A stretch of DNA of 64,000 nt, taken from NCBI RefSeq assembly GCF_900631955.1, contig NZ_UZWD01000022.1:115982-179981 (forward strand). The letters are read 5' to 3'. Source of the stretch: Devosia equisanguinis. Its GTDB lineage: Bacteria; Pseudomonadota; Alphaproteobacteria; Rhizobiales; Devosiaceae. Under the pieces are notes generated by a model. The model did no database searches and was not told the origin of the DNA. It saw only the letters and a program-made list of their open reading frames with translations. How positions within the stretch are numbered: the first letter of the stretch is position 1; every line of letters starts with the position of its first letter. Below are positions 19,818 through 28,113 of the stretch, in pieces. The position numbers and the translations under genes were made by a program.

Positions 19818-20126
19818 ATGGATATGTCCGCAATCGACCCCTTCACCTTCCGCCTCGCCATTTTCGTCCTGGCGATCTTTGTCGGTTACTTCGTGGTCTG
19901 GAGCGTCACCCCGGCCCTGCATACCCCTCTGATGAGCGTCACCAACGCCATCTCCTCGGTGATCGTGGTGGGCGCATTGCTCGCCGTGGGCGTCAACATG
20001 GTTCATGACGCCAGTTGGGTGAGCAAACTCTTTGGCTTCATCGCCCTTGTGTTCGCCAGCGTGAACATCTTCGGCGGATTCCTGGTCACCCAGCGCATGC
20101 TGGCCATGTACAAGAAGAAGGGCTAG
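19818..20126 (+). CDS. pntAB: NAD(P) transhydrogenase subunit alpha part 2
   Basis: A 102-residue membrane subunit with three to four helices ([35 protein letters not shown] and [20 protein letters not shown]). In three-subunit transhydrogenases this piece corresponds to the C-terminal membrane part of E. coli PntA and helps form the proton channel. The start at 19818 follows the pntAA stop by one base, with AGAGGAAGG upstream, so the two are tightly coupled. Confidence 0.95.
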   Translation: MDMSAIDPFTFRLAIFVLAIFVGYFVVWSVTPALHTPLMSVTNAISSVIVVGALLAVGVNMVHDASWVSKLFGFIALVFASVNIFGGFLVTQRMLAMYKKKG

Positions 20127-20129
20127 CCG

Positions 20130-20516
20130 ATGGAAAGGCGTAACCTTTCCGGCGCGGGCCTATCGACGCCCCCCATTCAATACAGTCACGGCGTGCTCGC
20201 AACGGCGCCTCAGGCCATCCTCACGACGTCGGGCCAAGTGGCGATCCGCGCCGATGGGTCTATCCCCGAGGGCATCGAGGCACAGCTGGAGCTCATCTTC
20301 CAGAACATCGAGTCCATTCTCGTCGATGGCGGCTTCACCATGGCAGATGTGGTGCAAGCCCGCACCTTCCTGACCGATGCTGACCAATTGCGCGCCAGTC
20401 GCGCCGCCTTCACCAAATGGCTCGGATCGGCCCAGCCCGCCAGCACCCTCGTAATCGTCAAAAGCCTGATCTCGCCGGCCCTTCTGGCCGAAGTCGAAGT
20501 CATGGCGGTTCGCTAA
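20130..20516 (+). CDS. RidA (YjgF/YER057c/UK114) family protein
   Basis: A 128-residue protein of the Rid family, whose archetype hydrolyses reactive 2-aminoacrylate and other enamine or imine intermediates; other subfamilies have different or unknown activities. Family features include the N-terminal YSHGVLATAPQAILTTSGQVAI and the central FQNIESILVDGGFTMADVVQARTFL. The strongly conserved RidA arginine region near residue 105 is not clearly present, so this may be a Rid1-7 subgroup rather than RidA itself. It starts 3 bp after pntAB and ends 11 bp before pntB, inside the transhydrogenase operon. Confidence 0.85.
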   Translation: MERRNLSGAGLSTPPIQYSHGVLATAPQAILTTSGQVAIRADGSIPEGIEAQLELIFQNIESILVDGGFTMADVVQARTFLTDADQLRASRAAFTKWLGSAQPASTLVIVKSLISPALLAEVEVMAVR

Positions 20517-20527
20517 GGAACCTCATC

Positions 20528-21934
20528 ATGATTGACGCAAATATCGCCGCCCTGCTCTATCTGGTCGCCGGCGTGCTCTTCATCCTGGCCCTGCGCGGCC
20601 TCTCCAGCCCGAAATCGGCCCGTCAGGGCAATACGTTCGGCATGGTGGGCATGGCTATCGCCATCGTCACCACCCTCGCCGTCGCTGCGCCCTCCGATTT
20701 CATCAGCTGGTTGCTCATCATCGGCGGCCTTGGCCTCGGCGGCGGCATCGGCGCCTATATGGCCCGCACGGTCAAGATGACCGACATGCCGCAACTGGTC
20801 GCCGCCTTCCACTCGCTGGTGGGGCTGGCCGCCGTCTTCGTGGCCGCCGCCGCGCTCTACGCGCCCGAAGCCTTCGGCATCGGCACGTTGGATCACATCC
20901 ACGCCCAGGCGCTGGTTGAAATGTCGATCGGCACTGCCATCGGCGCTTTCACCTTCACCGGCTCGGTCATCGCCTTCGCCAAGCTCAATGGCAATATGAG
21001 CGGCAAGCCGATCATCCTGCCTTCGCGCCATCTCATCCACATTGCCTTCGGCATTGCCATCGTGGCTCTGGTGGTCGCCTTTGCCATGACCGGCCAGGCC
21101 TGGATGTTCTGGGCCATCACCATTCTCGCCCTCATCCTGGGCGGGCTGATGATCATCCCCATCGGCGGCGCTGACATGCCCGTCGTGGTCTCGATGCTCA
21201 ATTCCTATTCCGGTTGGGCAGCTGCCGGCATTGGCTTCACCCTGGGCAACACCGCTCTGATCATCACCGGCGCACTGGTTGGCTCCTCGGGCGCCATCCT
21301 CTCTTACATCATGTGCAAGGCGATGAACCGCAGCTTCATCTCCGTCATCCTGGGTGGCTTTGGCGGCGACACCGCCTCGGCCGCTGCGGCAGGCGAAGAC
21401 GACCGCCCTGTCAAGCAAGGCGCTGCCGACGACGCCGCCTTCCTGATGAAAAATGCCGGCAAGGTCATCATCGTCCCCGGCTATGGCATGGCCGTCGCCC
21501 AGGCCCAGCACGCTTTGCGCGAAATGGCCGACATGCTCAAGGCTGCCGGTGTGGAAGTGAAATACGCCATCCATCCCGTTGCCGGCCGCATGCCCGGCCA
21601 CATGAACGTGCTGCTCGCTGAAGCCAATGTGCCCTATGACGAAGTGTTCGAGCTCGAAGACATCAACTCCGAATTCGCCCAATCGGACGTCGCCTTCGTC
21701 ATCGGCGCCAATGACGTGACCAACCCCGCCGCCAAGACCGACAAGACCTCGCCGATCTACGGCATGCCTGTTCTCAACGTCGAGGATGCCGGCACCGTGC
21801 TGTTCATCAAGCGCGGCATGGCCGCCGGTTATGCCGGCGTGCAGAACGAACTGTTCTTCCGCGATAACACAATGATGCTGTTCGGGGACGCCAAGAAGGT
21901 CACCGAAGAGATCGTCAAGGCCCTGGGCCACTAG
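20528..21934 (+). CDS. pntB: NAD(P) transhydrogenase subunit beta
   Basis: A 468-residue subunit with about nine membrane helices (residues 5-260) followed by the NADP(H)-binding domain III. The domain III fingerprint GYGMAVAQAQHALREMAD is near residue 318 and the later GANDVTNPAA is also typical. Together with PntAA and PntAB it couples proton entry to hydride transfer from NADH to NADP. The ATG at 20528 follows CTAAGGAACC. A longer frame from 20417 overlaps the rid gene and lacks family similarity. A strong terminator follows. Confidence 0.96.
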   Translation: MIDANIAALLYLVAGVLFILALRGLSSPKSARQGNTFGMVGMAIAIVTTLAVAAPSDFISWLLIIGGLGLGGGIGAYMARTVKMTDMPQLVAAFHSLVGLAAVFVAAAALYAPEAFGIGTLDHIHAQALVEMSIGTAIGAFTFTGSVIAFAKLNGNMSGKPIILPSRHLIHIAFGIAIVALVVAFAMTGQAWMFWAITILALILGGLMIIPIGGADMPVVVSMLNSYSGWAAAGIGFTLGNTALIITGALVGSSGAILSYIMCKAMNRSFISVILGGFGGDTASAAAAGEDDRPVKQGAADDAAFLMKNAGKVIIVPGYGMAVAQAQHALREMADMLKAAGVEVKYAIHPVAGRMPGHMNVLLAEANVPYDEVFELEDINSEFAQSDVAFVIGANDVTNPAAKTDKTSPIYGMPVLNVEDAGTVLFIKRGMAAGYAGVQNELFFRDNTMMLFGDAKKVTEEIVKALGH

Positions 21935-22023
21935 CCGGTTGCGGATGAGATCGCCCCGGGGGGGCGCCTAAAGCTACGGCGCCACGAGAGCTAGGCTCGA
22001 GCGGCGAGGATCGACCAAGACAC

Positions 22024-22050
22024 AAAAGGCCCGCTTCTGCGGGCCTTTTC
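22024..22050. terminator. bidirectional terminator after pntB
   Basis: AAAAGGCCCGC (22024-22034) pairs perfectly with GCGGGCCTTTT (22039-22049) around a 4-base loop. It lies 90 bp beyond pntB and 20 bp beyond the stop of the oppositely oriented slyX, so it can serve both. Confidence 0.85.
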
Positions 22051-22068
22051 ATTTGGATCACGTTACAC

Positions 22069-22281
22069 TCAGTAATGCGGCGGTGGACTCTCAGTCGATG
22101 GATCGGCGATATAGGCGCCGCTGCGCACTTGCTCCTCAAGCTGGGTCAGCTTGCGCGTCAACAGGTCAATCACCTTCCATTGCTCGGTGATCGCCGCGTT
22201 CAAATCCTCGATAGCCTGATCCTGATGGGCAATGCGCGTTTCCAGCCCATCCAGCCTTTCAACATCGTCTTTTTCGCTCAT
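22069..22281 (-). CDS. slyX: SlyX family protein
   Basis: A 70-residue, highly charged coiled-coil protein starting MSEKDDVERLDGLETRIAHQ with the typical AIEDLNAAITEQWKVIDLLTRKL helix and a C-terminal Pro-Pro-His-Tyr ending. SlyX function is unknown. I chose the ATG at 22281 because it is the family start and follows AAGGAGATCTGCG; the frame is open much further upstream but that part has no coding character. Divergent from the TspO-like gene. Confidence 0.88.
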   Translation of the reverse strand: MSEKDDVERLDGLETRIAHQDQAIEDLNAAITEQWKVIDLLTRKLTQLEEQVRSGAYIADPSTESPPPHY

Positions 22282-22423
22282 CGCAGATCTCCTTGGCGCT
22301 CTCGACATAGGCTGACTGAGGCCCTCGCTCAAGCGCTCGTGCACGCGAGCAAGTTTACCTATTGGGAACCTGTTTGCCTTCCGCGCCATTGAATTGGGTG
22401 AAAACGCCACCCTGGAGCCGCAA

Positions 22424-22990
22424 ATGGCCACCAACAGCGCAGTCCTTCTTCCCCAGTCCACCCGCCCCCAGGCAGTGAGCGCTAATGCGCGCTACCGCGC
22501 CGCCTTCGGGCTGTTGATCGCTGCCGGCCTCCCGCTTGGCCTGTTTGGTCTCGCCAATCTTGCCGCCGAAGCTGTTGGCCTCATGCCTCTGTTTTTCGCG
22601 CCCTTCGGTCTGCCTGGCTGGCTCGGCGCCGTAGCTCATCTCGCCATGCTGCCGCTGCTTGGTGCTGCCGGCTGGATCGCCACCCGCAAGGGCGATATCA
22701 GTCTTCATCTGTGGCTGGGTGCGCTGATGGCCGGTGTCATTGCCGTCCCCTTCATCACCGCACCGCTTGATTCTCTGCAGATGAGCATTGTCAGCGTCGT
22801 CCTCTTTCTGCTGGCCCTGGCCACCATCCAACGCGTTGGTAAAGCCTCGCGCACCGCAGGCTGGCTGCTGGTGCCGGTCCTTGGTTGGCTGGGTCTCAGC
22901 GCTGCTTTGGGCATGGTGCTCGCCGCTGCCTGGACCCCGCCCTTCGCCCTGACGCAGGGCATGGACAATGCGCCGCCCGCCGCTGGCTGA
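22424..22990 (+). CDS. divergent TspO/MBR-like membrane protein
   Basis: A 188-residue protein with five hydrophobic segments. Two stretches align by eye with the TspO/translocator family: PLFFAPFGLPGWLGAVAHLA matches the KPxFxPPxWVFGPVWTxLY segment, and SRTAGWLLVPVLGWLGLSAA matches the AGxLLxPYLxWVxFAxxLN segment. Family members bind tetrapyrroles or sterols and regulate stress responses. Several Trp and Tyr positions typical of TspO are replaced, so the assignment is tentative. ATG at 22424 follows GGAG; the frame opens ten codons earlier at 22394. C-terminus is Ala/Pro-rich. Confidence 0.55.
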   Translation: MATNSAVLLPQSTRPQAVSANARYRAAFGLLIAAGLPLGLFGLANLAAEAVGLMPLFFAPFGLPGWLGAVAHLAMLPLLGAAGWIATRKGDISLHLWLGALMAGVIAVPFITAPLDSLQMSIVSVVLFLLALATIQRVGKASRTAGWLLVPVLGWLGLSAALGMVLAAAWTPPFALTQGMDNAPPAAG

Positions 22991-23067
22991 CGGTTACCGG
23001 CAAGTTCCTTCTTGCCGAATGCGATGGGAACGCTCATTTGAAGGCAAATAGTCTTCGGAGTCTTCTC

Positions 23068-23706
23068 ATGGCCAAGCTGCTCAAGATCGACGTGTTCACC
23101 GACGTGGTCTGCCCATGGTGCCTCGTCGGTTCAGCGCGTCTCGACCAGGCCATTGCTGCCTTGCCCGACGATGTCGAGGTGGAGGTGACCAACCACCCCT
23201 TCTATCTTGACCCCACAGTGCCGCCCGAAGGCGTCGATGTCGGTCAGATGCTCCAGGAAAAGTACGGTCGCGACCCCAAGGAAATGTGGGCACGCGTCGA
23301 GGGCGAGGCCAAGAAGGCCGGCATCGATCTCGACCTGTCCCAGCAGCCGCGCATGTTCAACACGGCCAAGGCTCACACCATCACCAGGCTGTCCAAGCCC
23401 AATGGCAATCAGCACGAGTTGGCCAACGCCATTGCCGATGCCTATTTCCTCGAGCATCGCCAGATCAACGACGACAACGTCCTCGCCGATATCGCCGTGC
23501 AATATGGCTGGGATCGCGGCGACGCGCTCGACGCCATCAATGACGAGAACGAGCTATCCATCACCGCGCAATTGGCCACCAGCGCCGCCCAGCAAGGCAT
23601 CCGCGGCGTTCCCTTCTTTGTTTTCGGCGAGAAATACGCCCTTTCCGGCGCCCAGCCGGACGAAGTCTTTGCCCAGGCGCTCGAAAAGACCATTTCCGAA
23701 CTCTGA
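23068..23706 (+). CDS. DsbA family oxidoreductase (FrnE-like)
   Basis: A 212-residue cytoplasmic thioredoxin-fold protein, without signal peptide. The redox motif CPWC is at residues 15-18 (FTDVVCPWCLVGSARL), and the C-terminal GIRGVPFFVFGEKYALSGAQ carries the cis-Pro loop and the FrnE signature. FrnE-type proteins are linked to disulfide isomerase activity and oxidative stress tolerance. The ATG at 23068 is the natural start; the frame upstream reads through the end of the TspO-like gene in another phase. Confidence 0.88.
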   Translation: MAKLLKIDVFTDVVCPWCLVGSARLDQAIAALPDDVEVEVTNHPFYLDPTVPPEGVDVGQMLQEKYGRDPKEMWARVEGEAKKAGIDLDLSQQPRMFNTAKAHTITRLSKPNGNQHELANAIADAYFLEHRQINDDNVLADIAVQYGWDRGDALDAINDENELSITAQLATSAAQQGIRGVPFFVFGEKYALSGAQPDEVFAQALEKTISEL

Positions 23707-23763
23707 CACCGGCGTCCAGGCTGGTATAGGCTGGTGCGAACAGAGTCGCATCGAGGTCGTCAC

Positions 23764-24573
23764 GTGAAGCTGCTGCGCCGTCTCCTGATCGCCATCATCG
23801 CCCTGGTGGCCATCGCCTATGCCGGCGTCGTCGGTTACATGTATGTCAACCAGCGCGCCCTGCAATACGCCGCCACCGGCCCGGTCATTCCGCTCGCCGA
23901 CACCGCACTGAGCGGCGCCGAAGATATAGCGCTGCCGTCGGGCGACGGCGTCATCCACGGCTGGTATCAGGCGCCCCGTCCGGGCTTGCCGGTGATCGTC
24001 TACTACAAGGGCAATTCCAAGAGCTTCGGCGAAGAGCATGAGCGCTACGAAGCGTTCGTCGCGGCCGGCTACGGCTTTATCGCCTTCGACTATCGCGGCT
24101 TCCCGGCCTCGCCCGGCCAGATCACCGAGGACAATATCCTTGCCGATGCCATAACCGCCTATGACTGGGCGGCTGCCAAGGGCGACCCGCTCGTCATCTG
24201 GGGCCGTTCGATCGGGTCCGGCCCCGCCACCTATGTCGCCAGCCAGCGCGACGCCAAGGCCCTGTTGCTCGAAACGCCCTTTCTTTCCGCCGTCGGGGTG
24301 GCCGCCGAGCGCTATCCCTATCTTCCCGTCTACTGGGTGATGCAGGATCAGTTTCGCAGCGATGTATGGATCAAGGACGTCGCCGAGCCGGTCTTTGTCG
24401 GTCATGGCACCGCCGATACCACAATCGACGTTTCCAATGGCGAACGCCTCTACGCCCTGGCGCCAAACCCTTATGAACTCTGGATCGTTCCGGGCGTCGG
24501 CCATTCCGACCTCTGGGCCGCTGGTATCTGGGACAAGGCAAGGCCCTTCTTCGAAAGCGTTATGACACCGTGA
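23764..24573 (+). CDS. alpha/beta hydrolase, membrane-anchored (BEM46-like)
   Basis: A protein of about 269 residues with an N-terminal membrane anchor (LLRRLLIAIIALVAIAYAGVV) and an alpha/beta hydrolase domain. The nucleophile elbow reads GRSIGSG with the catalytic Ser, the acid is in GHGTADTTID and the His in GVGHSDLW. This matches the BEM46/ABHD13-like group of serine hydrolases of unknown substrate. I prefer the GTG at 23764 (GAGGT upstream) over an earlier ATG at 23734. The stop overlaps the start of the next gene (GTGA), so the two are co-translated. Confidence 0.85.
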   Translation: MKLLRRLLIAIIALVAIAYAGVVGYMYVNQRALQYAATGPVIPLADTALSGAEDIALPSGDGVIHGWYQAPRPGLPVIVYYKGNSKSFGEEHERYEAFVAAGYGFIAFDYRGFPASPGQITEDNILADAITAYDWAAAKGDPLVIWGRSIGSGPATYVASQRDAKALLLETPFLSAVGVAAERYPYLPVYWVMQDQFRSDVWIKDVAEPVFVGHGTADTTIDVSNGERLYALAPNPYELWIVPGVGHSDLWAAGIWDKARPFFESVMTP

Positions 24574-25775
24574 CCATATCAAGACCGGTGGGCATGTCCG
24601 CCCGCCGCACCGCCATTATCGGCGGCCTGATGGTGGCCACCGGCCCGCTGAGCCTCACCCTTTACGCGCCGGCCCTGCCCACCATCGTCGGTGATCTCGG
24701 CACCACCGATGCCGGGGTCAAGCTGACGCTGACGGTCTATTTCGCCGCCTTTGCGCTGGCGCAGTTGATCTGCGGCCCGCTGTCGGATCGCTTTGGCCGG
24801 CGTAGCGTCGGCATCGCCTTCTTTGCCATCTATGTGCTCGGAAGCCTGGTTTGCATGGCCGCGCCGTCGCTTGAAGTGCTGTTCATCGGCCGCTTCATCC
24901 AGGGCTTCGGCGTGTCCGCCGGCGTCGCCCTGTCGCGCGCCATGGTGCGCGATCAGTTCGTCGGCAGCGAAGCCATTCGCATCCTCACCATGATCAACTT
25001 GATCCTGACCGTGACCCCGGCCGTGGCGCCGACCCTGGGCAGCGTCATTCTCCTTGGCGGCTCCTGGCATTATCTGTTCCTGGTTATGGCAGGGTTCGGT
25101 CTCGCCATTCTCGCCCTGCTGGGCACCGGCGCGCGGGAAACGCTGCCTCCCGAGGCACGCATTCCCTTCCGGCCCGGCGTCATCCTCGGCAATTACCGGA
25201 CGCTTCTCAGCGCACCGGATTTCCTCATTCCCTCGCTCCTGCTTTGCCTTACCTTTTCCGGCTTCCACGGCTTCACTGCGCTTTTGCCCTTCGTGCTTAT
25301 CGACGGACTGGGCCTCACCCCGTTCCAGTTCGCCATGGCGATGCTGGTGCAGACCGGTTCCTTCATTGCCGGCAACCTGCTGGTGGGCGCACTCTCGACC
25401 CGCCTCGGCGGCACGCGATTGATGACGGTGGCACTGGTGCTTATGGGCGTCAGCGGGCTGGCCTTCGCCACCCTGCCGGCGCTCTATCCGCAATCGGTTC
25501 TGGCGGTGATGGTCCCGGTCGGCATCTGGATGGTCGGCATTGCCTTCATCAGCCCCAGCGCCACGGCGGCAGCCATGGCCGGGTTCGGCGGCATGGCCGG
25601 CGCGGCGGGTGCGCTGACCGGTTTCTTCCAGGTCGGTGGCGGCTTTCTCGGCTCGCTCACCGCCGGCACCCTGTTTCCAGATGCGCATACGGCCCTTGTT
25701 ATCCAGATGCCCATCGTCGCCATTCTCGCCATCGCGGTAGCGCTTATCGACCGGCGGCGGCGCAAGCGGCAATAA
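24570..25775 (+). CDS. Bcr/CflA family drug efflux MFS transporter
   Basis: A 401-residue major facilitator with 12 predicted helices. The family pattern is clear: LTLYAPALPTIVGDLGTTDA in helix 1 to loop 1, LICGPLSDRFGRRSVGI in the helix 2-3 loop (the MFS motif A), and LSRAMVRDQF in helix 4-5. Bcr/CflA pumps expel bicyclomycin, chloramphenicol, sulfonamides or other small compounds by proton antiport. The GTG at 24570 overlaps the preceding hydrolase stop by four bases; an ATG at 24594 is the alternative start. Confidence 0.87.
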   Translation: MTISRPVGMSARRTAIIGGLMVATGPLSLTLYAPALPTIVGDLGTTDAGVKLTLTVYFAAFALAQLICGPLSDRFGRRSVGIAFFAIYVLGSLVCMAAPSLEVLFIGRFIQGFGVSAGVALSRAMVRDQFVGSEAIRILTMINLILTVTPAVAPTLGSVILLGGSWHYLFLVMAGFGLAILALLGTGARETLPPEARIPFRPGVILGNYRTLLSAPDFLIPSLLLCLTFSGFHGFTALLPFVLIDGLGLTPFQFAMAMLVQTGSFIAGNLLVGALSTRLGGTRLMTVALVLMGVSGLAFATLPALYPQSVLAVMVPVGIWMVGIAFISPSATAAAMAGFGGMAGAAGALTGFFQVGGGFLGSLTAGTLFPDAHTALVIQMPIVAILAIAVALIDRRRRKRQ

Positions 25776-25803
25776 AAAACGCCGCCCCAAAGGACGGCGT
25801 TCA
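25776..25803 (-). terminator. intrinsic terminator of rpsU
   Basis: AACGCCG (25778-25784) pairs with CGGCGTT (25795-25801). Read on the minus strand, the hairpin ends in TTTTTTATT and lies about 27 bp past the rpsU stop. It may also serve the convergent MFS gene. Confidence 0.75.
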
Positions 25804-25829
25804 AATTCTTCGGCAGAGCCCTGAGCAGC

Positions 25830-26060
25830 TTAGCTCGGGCGACCCGGTGCAGCCACAATGCCGCCTTCGCGCTGTGCGCGCTTACGAGCCAGCTTGCGGG
25901 CGCGACGAACGGCCTCGGCCTTCTGGCGAGCCTTCTTTTCAGAGGGCTTCTCGTAATAGTTGCGCAGCTTCATCTCGCGGAAGACGCCTTCGCGCTGCAG
26001 CTTCTTCTTGAGCGCGCGCAGCGCCTGGTCAACATTGTTATCGCGAACGACTACTTGCAA
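25830..26060 (-). CDS. rpsU: 30S ribosomal protein S21 (bS21)
   Basis: A 76-residue, strongly basic protein starting [20 protein letters not shown] with the conserved [20 protein letters not shown] segment. S21 binds near the 3' end of 16S rRNA and affects initiation at Shine-Dalgarno sites. The start codon is TTG at 26060. An inverted repeat at 26125-26158 lies in the probable leader, and a terminator follows. Length is normal for alphaproteobacteria. Confidence 0.95.
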   Translation of the reverse strand: MQVVVRDNNVDQALRALKKKLQREGVFREMKLRNYYEKPSEKKARQKAEAVRRARKLARKRAQREGGIVAAPGRPS

Positions 26061-26124
26061 AGGTCAACCGCCCTTTCAAAGCTTTTGCAAACTGGTGAAC
26101 ATAGCAAAGGCACCTAGTGGTGCC

Positions 26125-26158
26125 CCCGCCGACCAGCAGAGCCGGTCATCGTGGCGGG
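26125..26158. promoter_or_regulatory. inverted repeat in the rpsU leader region
   Basis: CCCGCC-GACC (26125-26134) is mirrored by GGTC (26144-26147) and GGCGGG (26153-26158) with a 5-base bulge. It lies 65-98 bp upstream of rpsU and 114 bp before the divergent hydrolase gene. It has no U-run. It may be a leader structure or another short intergenic repeat. Confidence 0.3.
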
Positions 26159-26271
26159 CTCTATAGCTCAAACCGGGCCTCGTGTCCACACTGACGATAC
26201 GGAAAATTGCAGGCTCTTGCGGGCTTTCGCGGCTCCCGCTACCCCTCTGGGACTGCTTTGCGGAGTTCGCC

Positions 26272-26964
26272 ATGTATCAGCCCCTGCTTCTCATTCCTGG
26301 CCTGCGCTGCGATAGCTATCTCTACGCCCCGCTCATTGGCCGCATCGATGCCGGAACCGCTGCCATGGTGGCGGATGTGTCGCGCGACGATTCCATCGCG
26401 GCCATGGCCAGCCGTGTGCTCGCCGCCGCGCCGCCGCGCTTTGCGCTCGCGGGCCTGTCCATGGGGGGCTATGTCGTACTCGAAATCATGCGGCAGGCGC
26501 CCGACCGGGTCACCCACCTGGCACTTCTCGACACCAATGCCCGACCCGACAGCGACGAACGCAAAGTGGCCCGCCGGGCGGAAATGGCGCTGGTAGCAGC
26601 TGGCAAATCGGCGCTGGTGTCGCGCATGGGCCTGCCAGGCCTGCTTGCTCCCCGCCATCTCGATACCCCGATCGCCGAGGCCGTGCATGAGATGACCATG
26701 CGTGTCACCCCCGAAACCTATTACCGCCAGCAGACCGCCATCATGGGCCGCATCGATTCCCGGCCCTTTCTCAAAGACATCGCCGTGCCCACCCTAGTGG
26801 GCGTCGGCGCCGAGGACCAGCTCATTCCCCTGCCGCTGTCCCAAGAGATGGCGGCGGCGATTCCCGGGGCTGAACTGGTGGTCTTCCCAGATGCTGGCCA
26901 TATCCCGACGATCGAGAATCCTGCGGCGGTAGCCAGTGCAGTCCGCGACTGGCTACGGCGCTGA
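26272..26964 (+). CDS. alpha/beta hydrolase
   Basis: A 230-residue soluble hydrolase. The oxyanion strand is LLLIPGLRCD, the nucleophile elbow is LAGLSMGGYV, the acidic residue is in LVGVGAEDQLIPL and the His in FPDAGHIPTIENP, so the Ser-Asp-His triad is complete. The substrate is unknown. The ATG at 26272 has GGAG about six bases upstream; the open frame extends back to 26182 without family similarity. It is convergent with corC. Confidence 0.85.
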   Translation: MYQPLLLIPGLRCDSYLYAPLIGRIDAGTAAMVADVSRDDSIAAMASRVLAAAPPRFALAGLSMGGYVVLEIMRQAPDRVTHLALLDTNARPDSDERKVARRAEMALVAAGKSALVSRMGLPGLLAPRHLDTPIAEAVHEMTMRVTPETYYRQQTAIMGRIDSRPFLKDIAVPTLVGVGAEDQLIPLPLSQEMAAAIPGAELVVFPDAGHIPTIENPAAVASAVRDWLRR

Positions 26965-26979
26965 GGTAAAAAAGGCGGC

Positions 26980-28035
26980 CTATTCGGCCGCCTGCTTCTG
27001 TTCTTCGCTGCGCTGGTCGGTGATGGCCAGCGGCTCGCCCGGCTCTGCCGGCGTCTCCGCGCTCCTGCGACGAATGCGCAGGCGCTTGATGCGGCGGCTG
27101 TCTGCGGCAAGAATCTCGAACTCGAAGCCATCGAGACTCTCGAGACCCGTTACCCGCTCGCCGCGCTTGGGGACATGCCCGGCCAGGTCGAAAACCAGAC
27201 CACCAATGGTGTCCACCGCATCGCCAAAGGCGCCAGGGTCGAAATCCGGCCCCACCAGGGCGCGCACGTCATCGAGTTCAGCACGGGCATTGGCGATATA
27301 GGTGTCCTTGCCGACCTTGCGGATCAGCGCCACCTCGGCCTCGTCGTGCTCGTCCTCGATCTCGCCAACGACCGCCTCGAGCAGGTCCTCAATGGTCACG
27401 AGGCCATCCGTGCCACCATATTCGTCGACAACGATGGCCATATGAGTGCGACCGGCGCGCATCGACTGCAGCAGGTCCGAAGCCGGCATGAAGGTAGGCA
27501 CGAACATCGCCGTGCGCATGATGCCCAATTTGCCGATTTTTTGCCTGAGCGCAGCCGAGAGCAGTTTGACCGGCACATCCTTTTCAGGATCGTTCACCGC
27601 TTCAGTGATGCGGGACAGTGCATCCTTGATGTGAATGAAGCCCTTGATGTCATCGAGGCCATCTTCATAGACCGGCAGGCGTGAATGGCCGACCTGCTTG
27701 AATTTGGCCAGCAATGTCCCAAGGTTGATGTCGATGGAAACCGCATGCATATCGCTGCGCTCTACCATGACGTCGTCGACCGACACCTTGGCCAGCTTCA
27801 GCACGTTTTGCAGGATGATGCGTTCACTCTCGGTGAAATTCGCGGTCTCGGCGCTGCCGGTTTCTTCCAGCGCCACCTGCAGATCGTCGCGCAGGGAAAC
27901 CGTTCTCAGGGCCATCAGCCCTTTGATGCGGTTCCACAGGCTCGGCCCCCGCGACACGGCGGAGGCGGGACTAGAGGGAGGTTCAGGGTTTTCGGCCACC
28001 CAGGGGGCCTTGTTACTGTCGCTGTCGGTCATCAT
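26980..28035 (-). CDS. CorC/HlyC family CBS-domain protein
   Basis: A 351-residue cytoplasmic protein with a tandem CBS pair (about residues 80-225, including [30 protein letters not shown]) and a C-terminal CorC/HlyC transporter-associated domain (about 235-330). It lacks the DUF21 membrane domain of larger CNNM-type members. Family members are linked to Mg and Co efflux and are often mis-annotated as hemolysins. It is the last gene of a phoH-ybeY-corC cluster, the standard arrangement in proteobacteria. Confidence 0.88.
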   Translation of the reverse strand: MMTDSDSNKAPWVAENPEPPSSPASAVSRGPSLWNRIKGLMALRTVSLRDDLQVALEETGSAETANFTESERIILQNVLKLAKVSVDDVMVERSDMHAVSIDINLGTLLAKFKQVGHSRLPVYEDGLDDIKGFIHIKDALSRITEAVNDPEKDVPVKLLSAALRQKIGKLGIMRTAMFVPTFMPASDLLQSMRAGRTHMAIVVDEYGGTDGLVTIEDLLEAVVGEIEDEHDEAEVALIRKVGKDTYIANARAELDDVRALVGPDFDPGAFGDAVDTIGGLVFDLAGHVPKRGERVTGLESLDGFEFEILAADSRRIKRLRIRRRSAETPAEPGEPLAITDQRSEEQKQAAE

Positions 28036-28113
28036 CTCGCGCCGCGCAAGTGCGGCTCTTGGTGTCCTTTGGACGAAAATGCCTCTGAAGATCAGAGGTT
28101 CCAGGCGGTTTTT

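Noticed and set aside
20513..21931. A 472-codon minus-strand frame over pntB
   Set aside because: It is the complement of a canonical pntB and is rich in His, Gly, Asp and Glu without structure.
24570..25790. Long minus-strand frame over the Bcr/CflA gene
   Set aside because: Antisense to a complete 12-helix transporter and without ribosome binding site.
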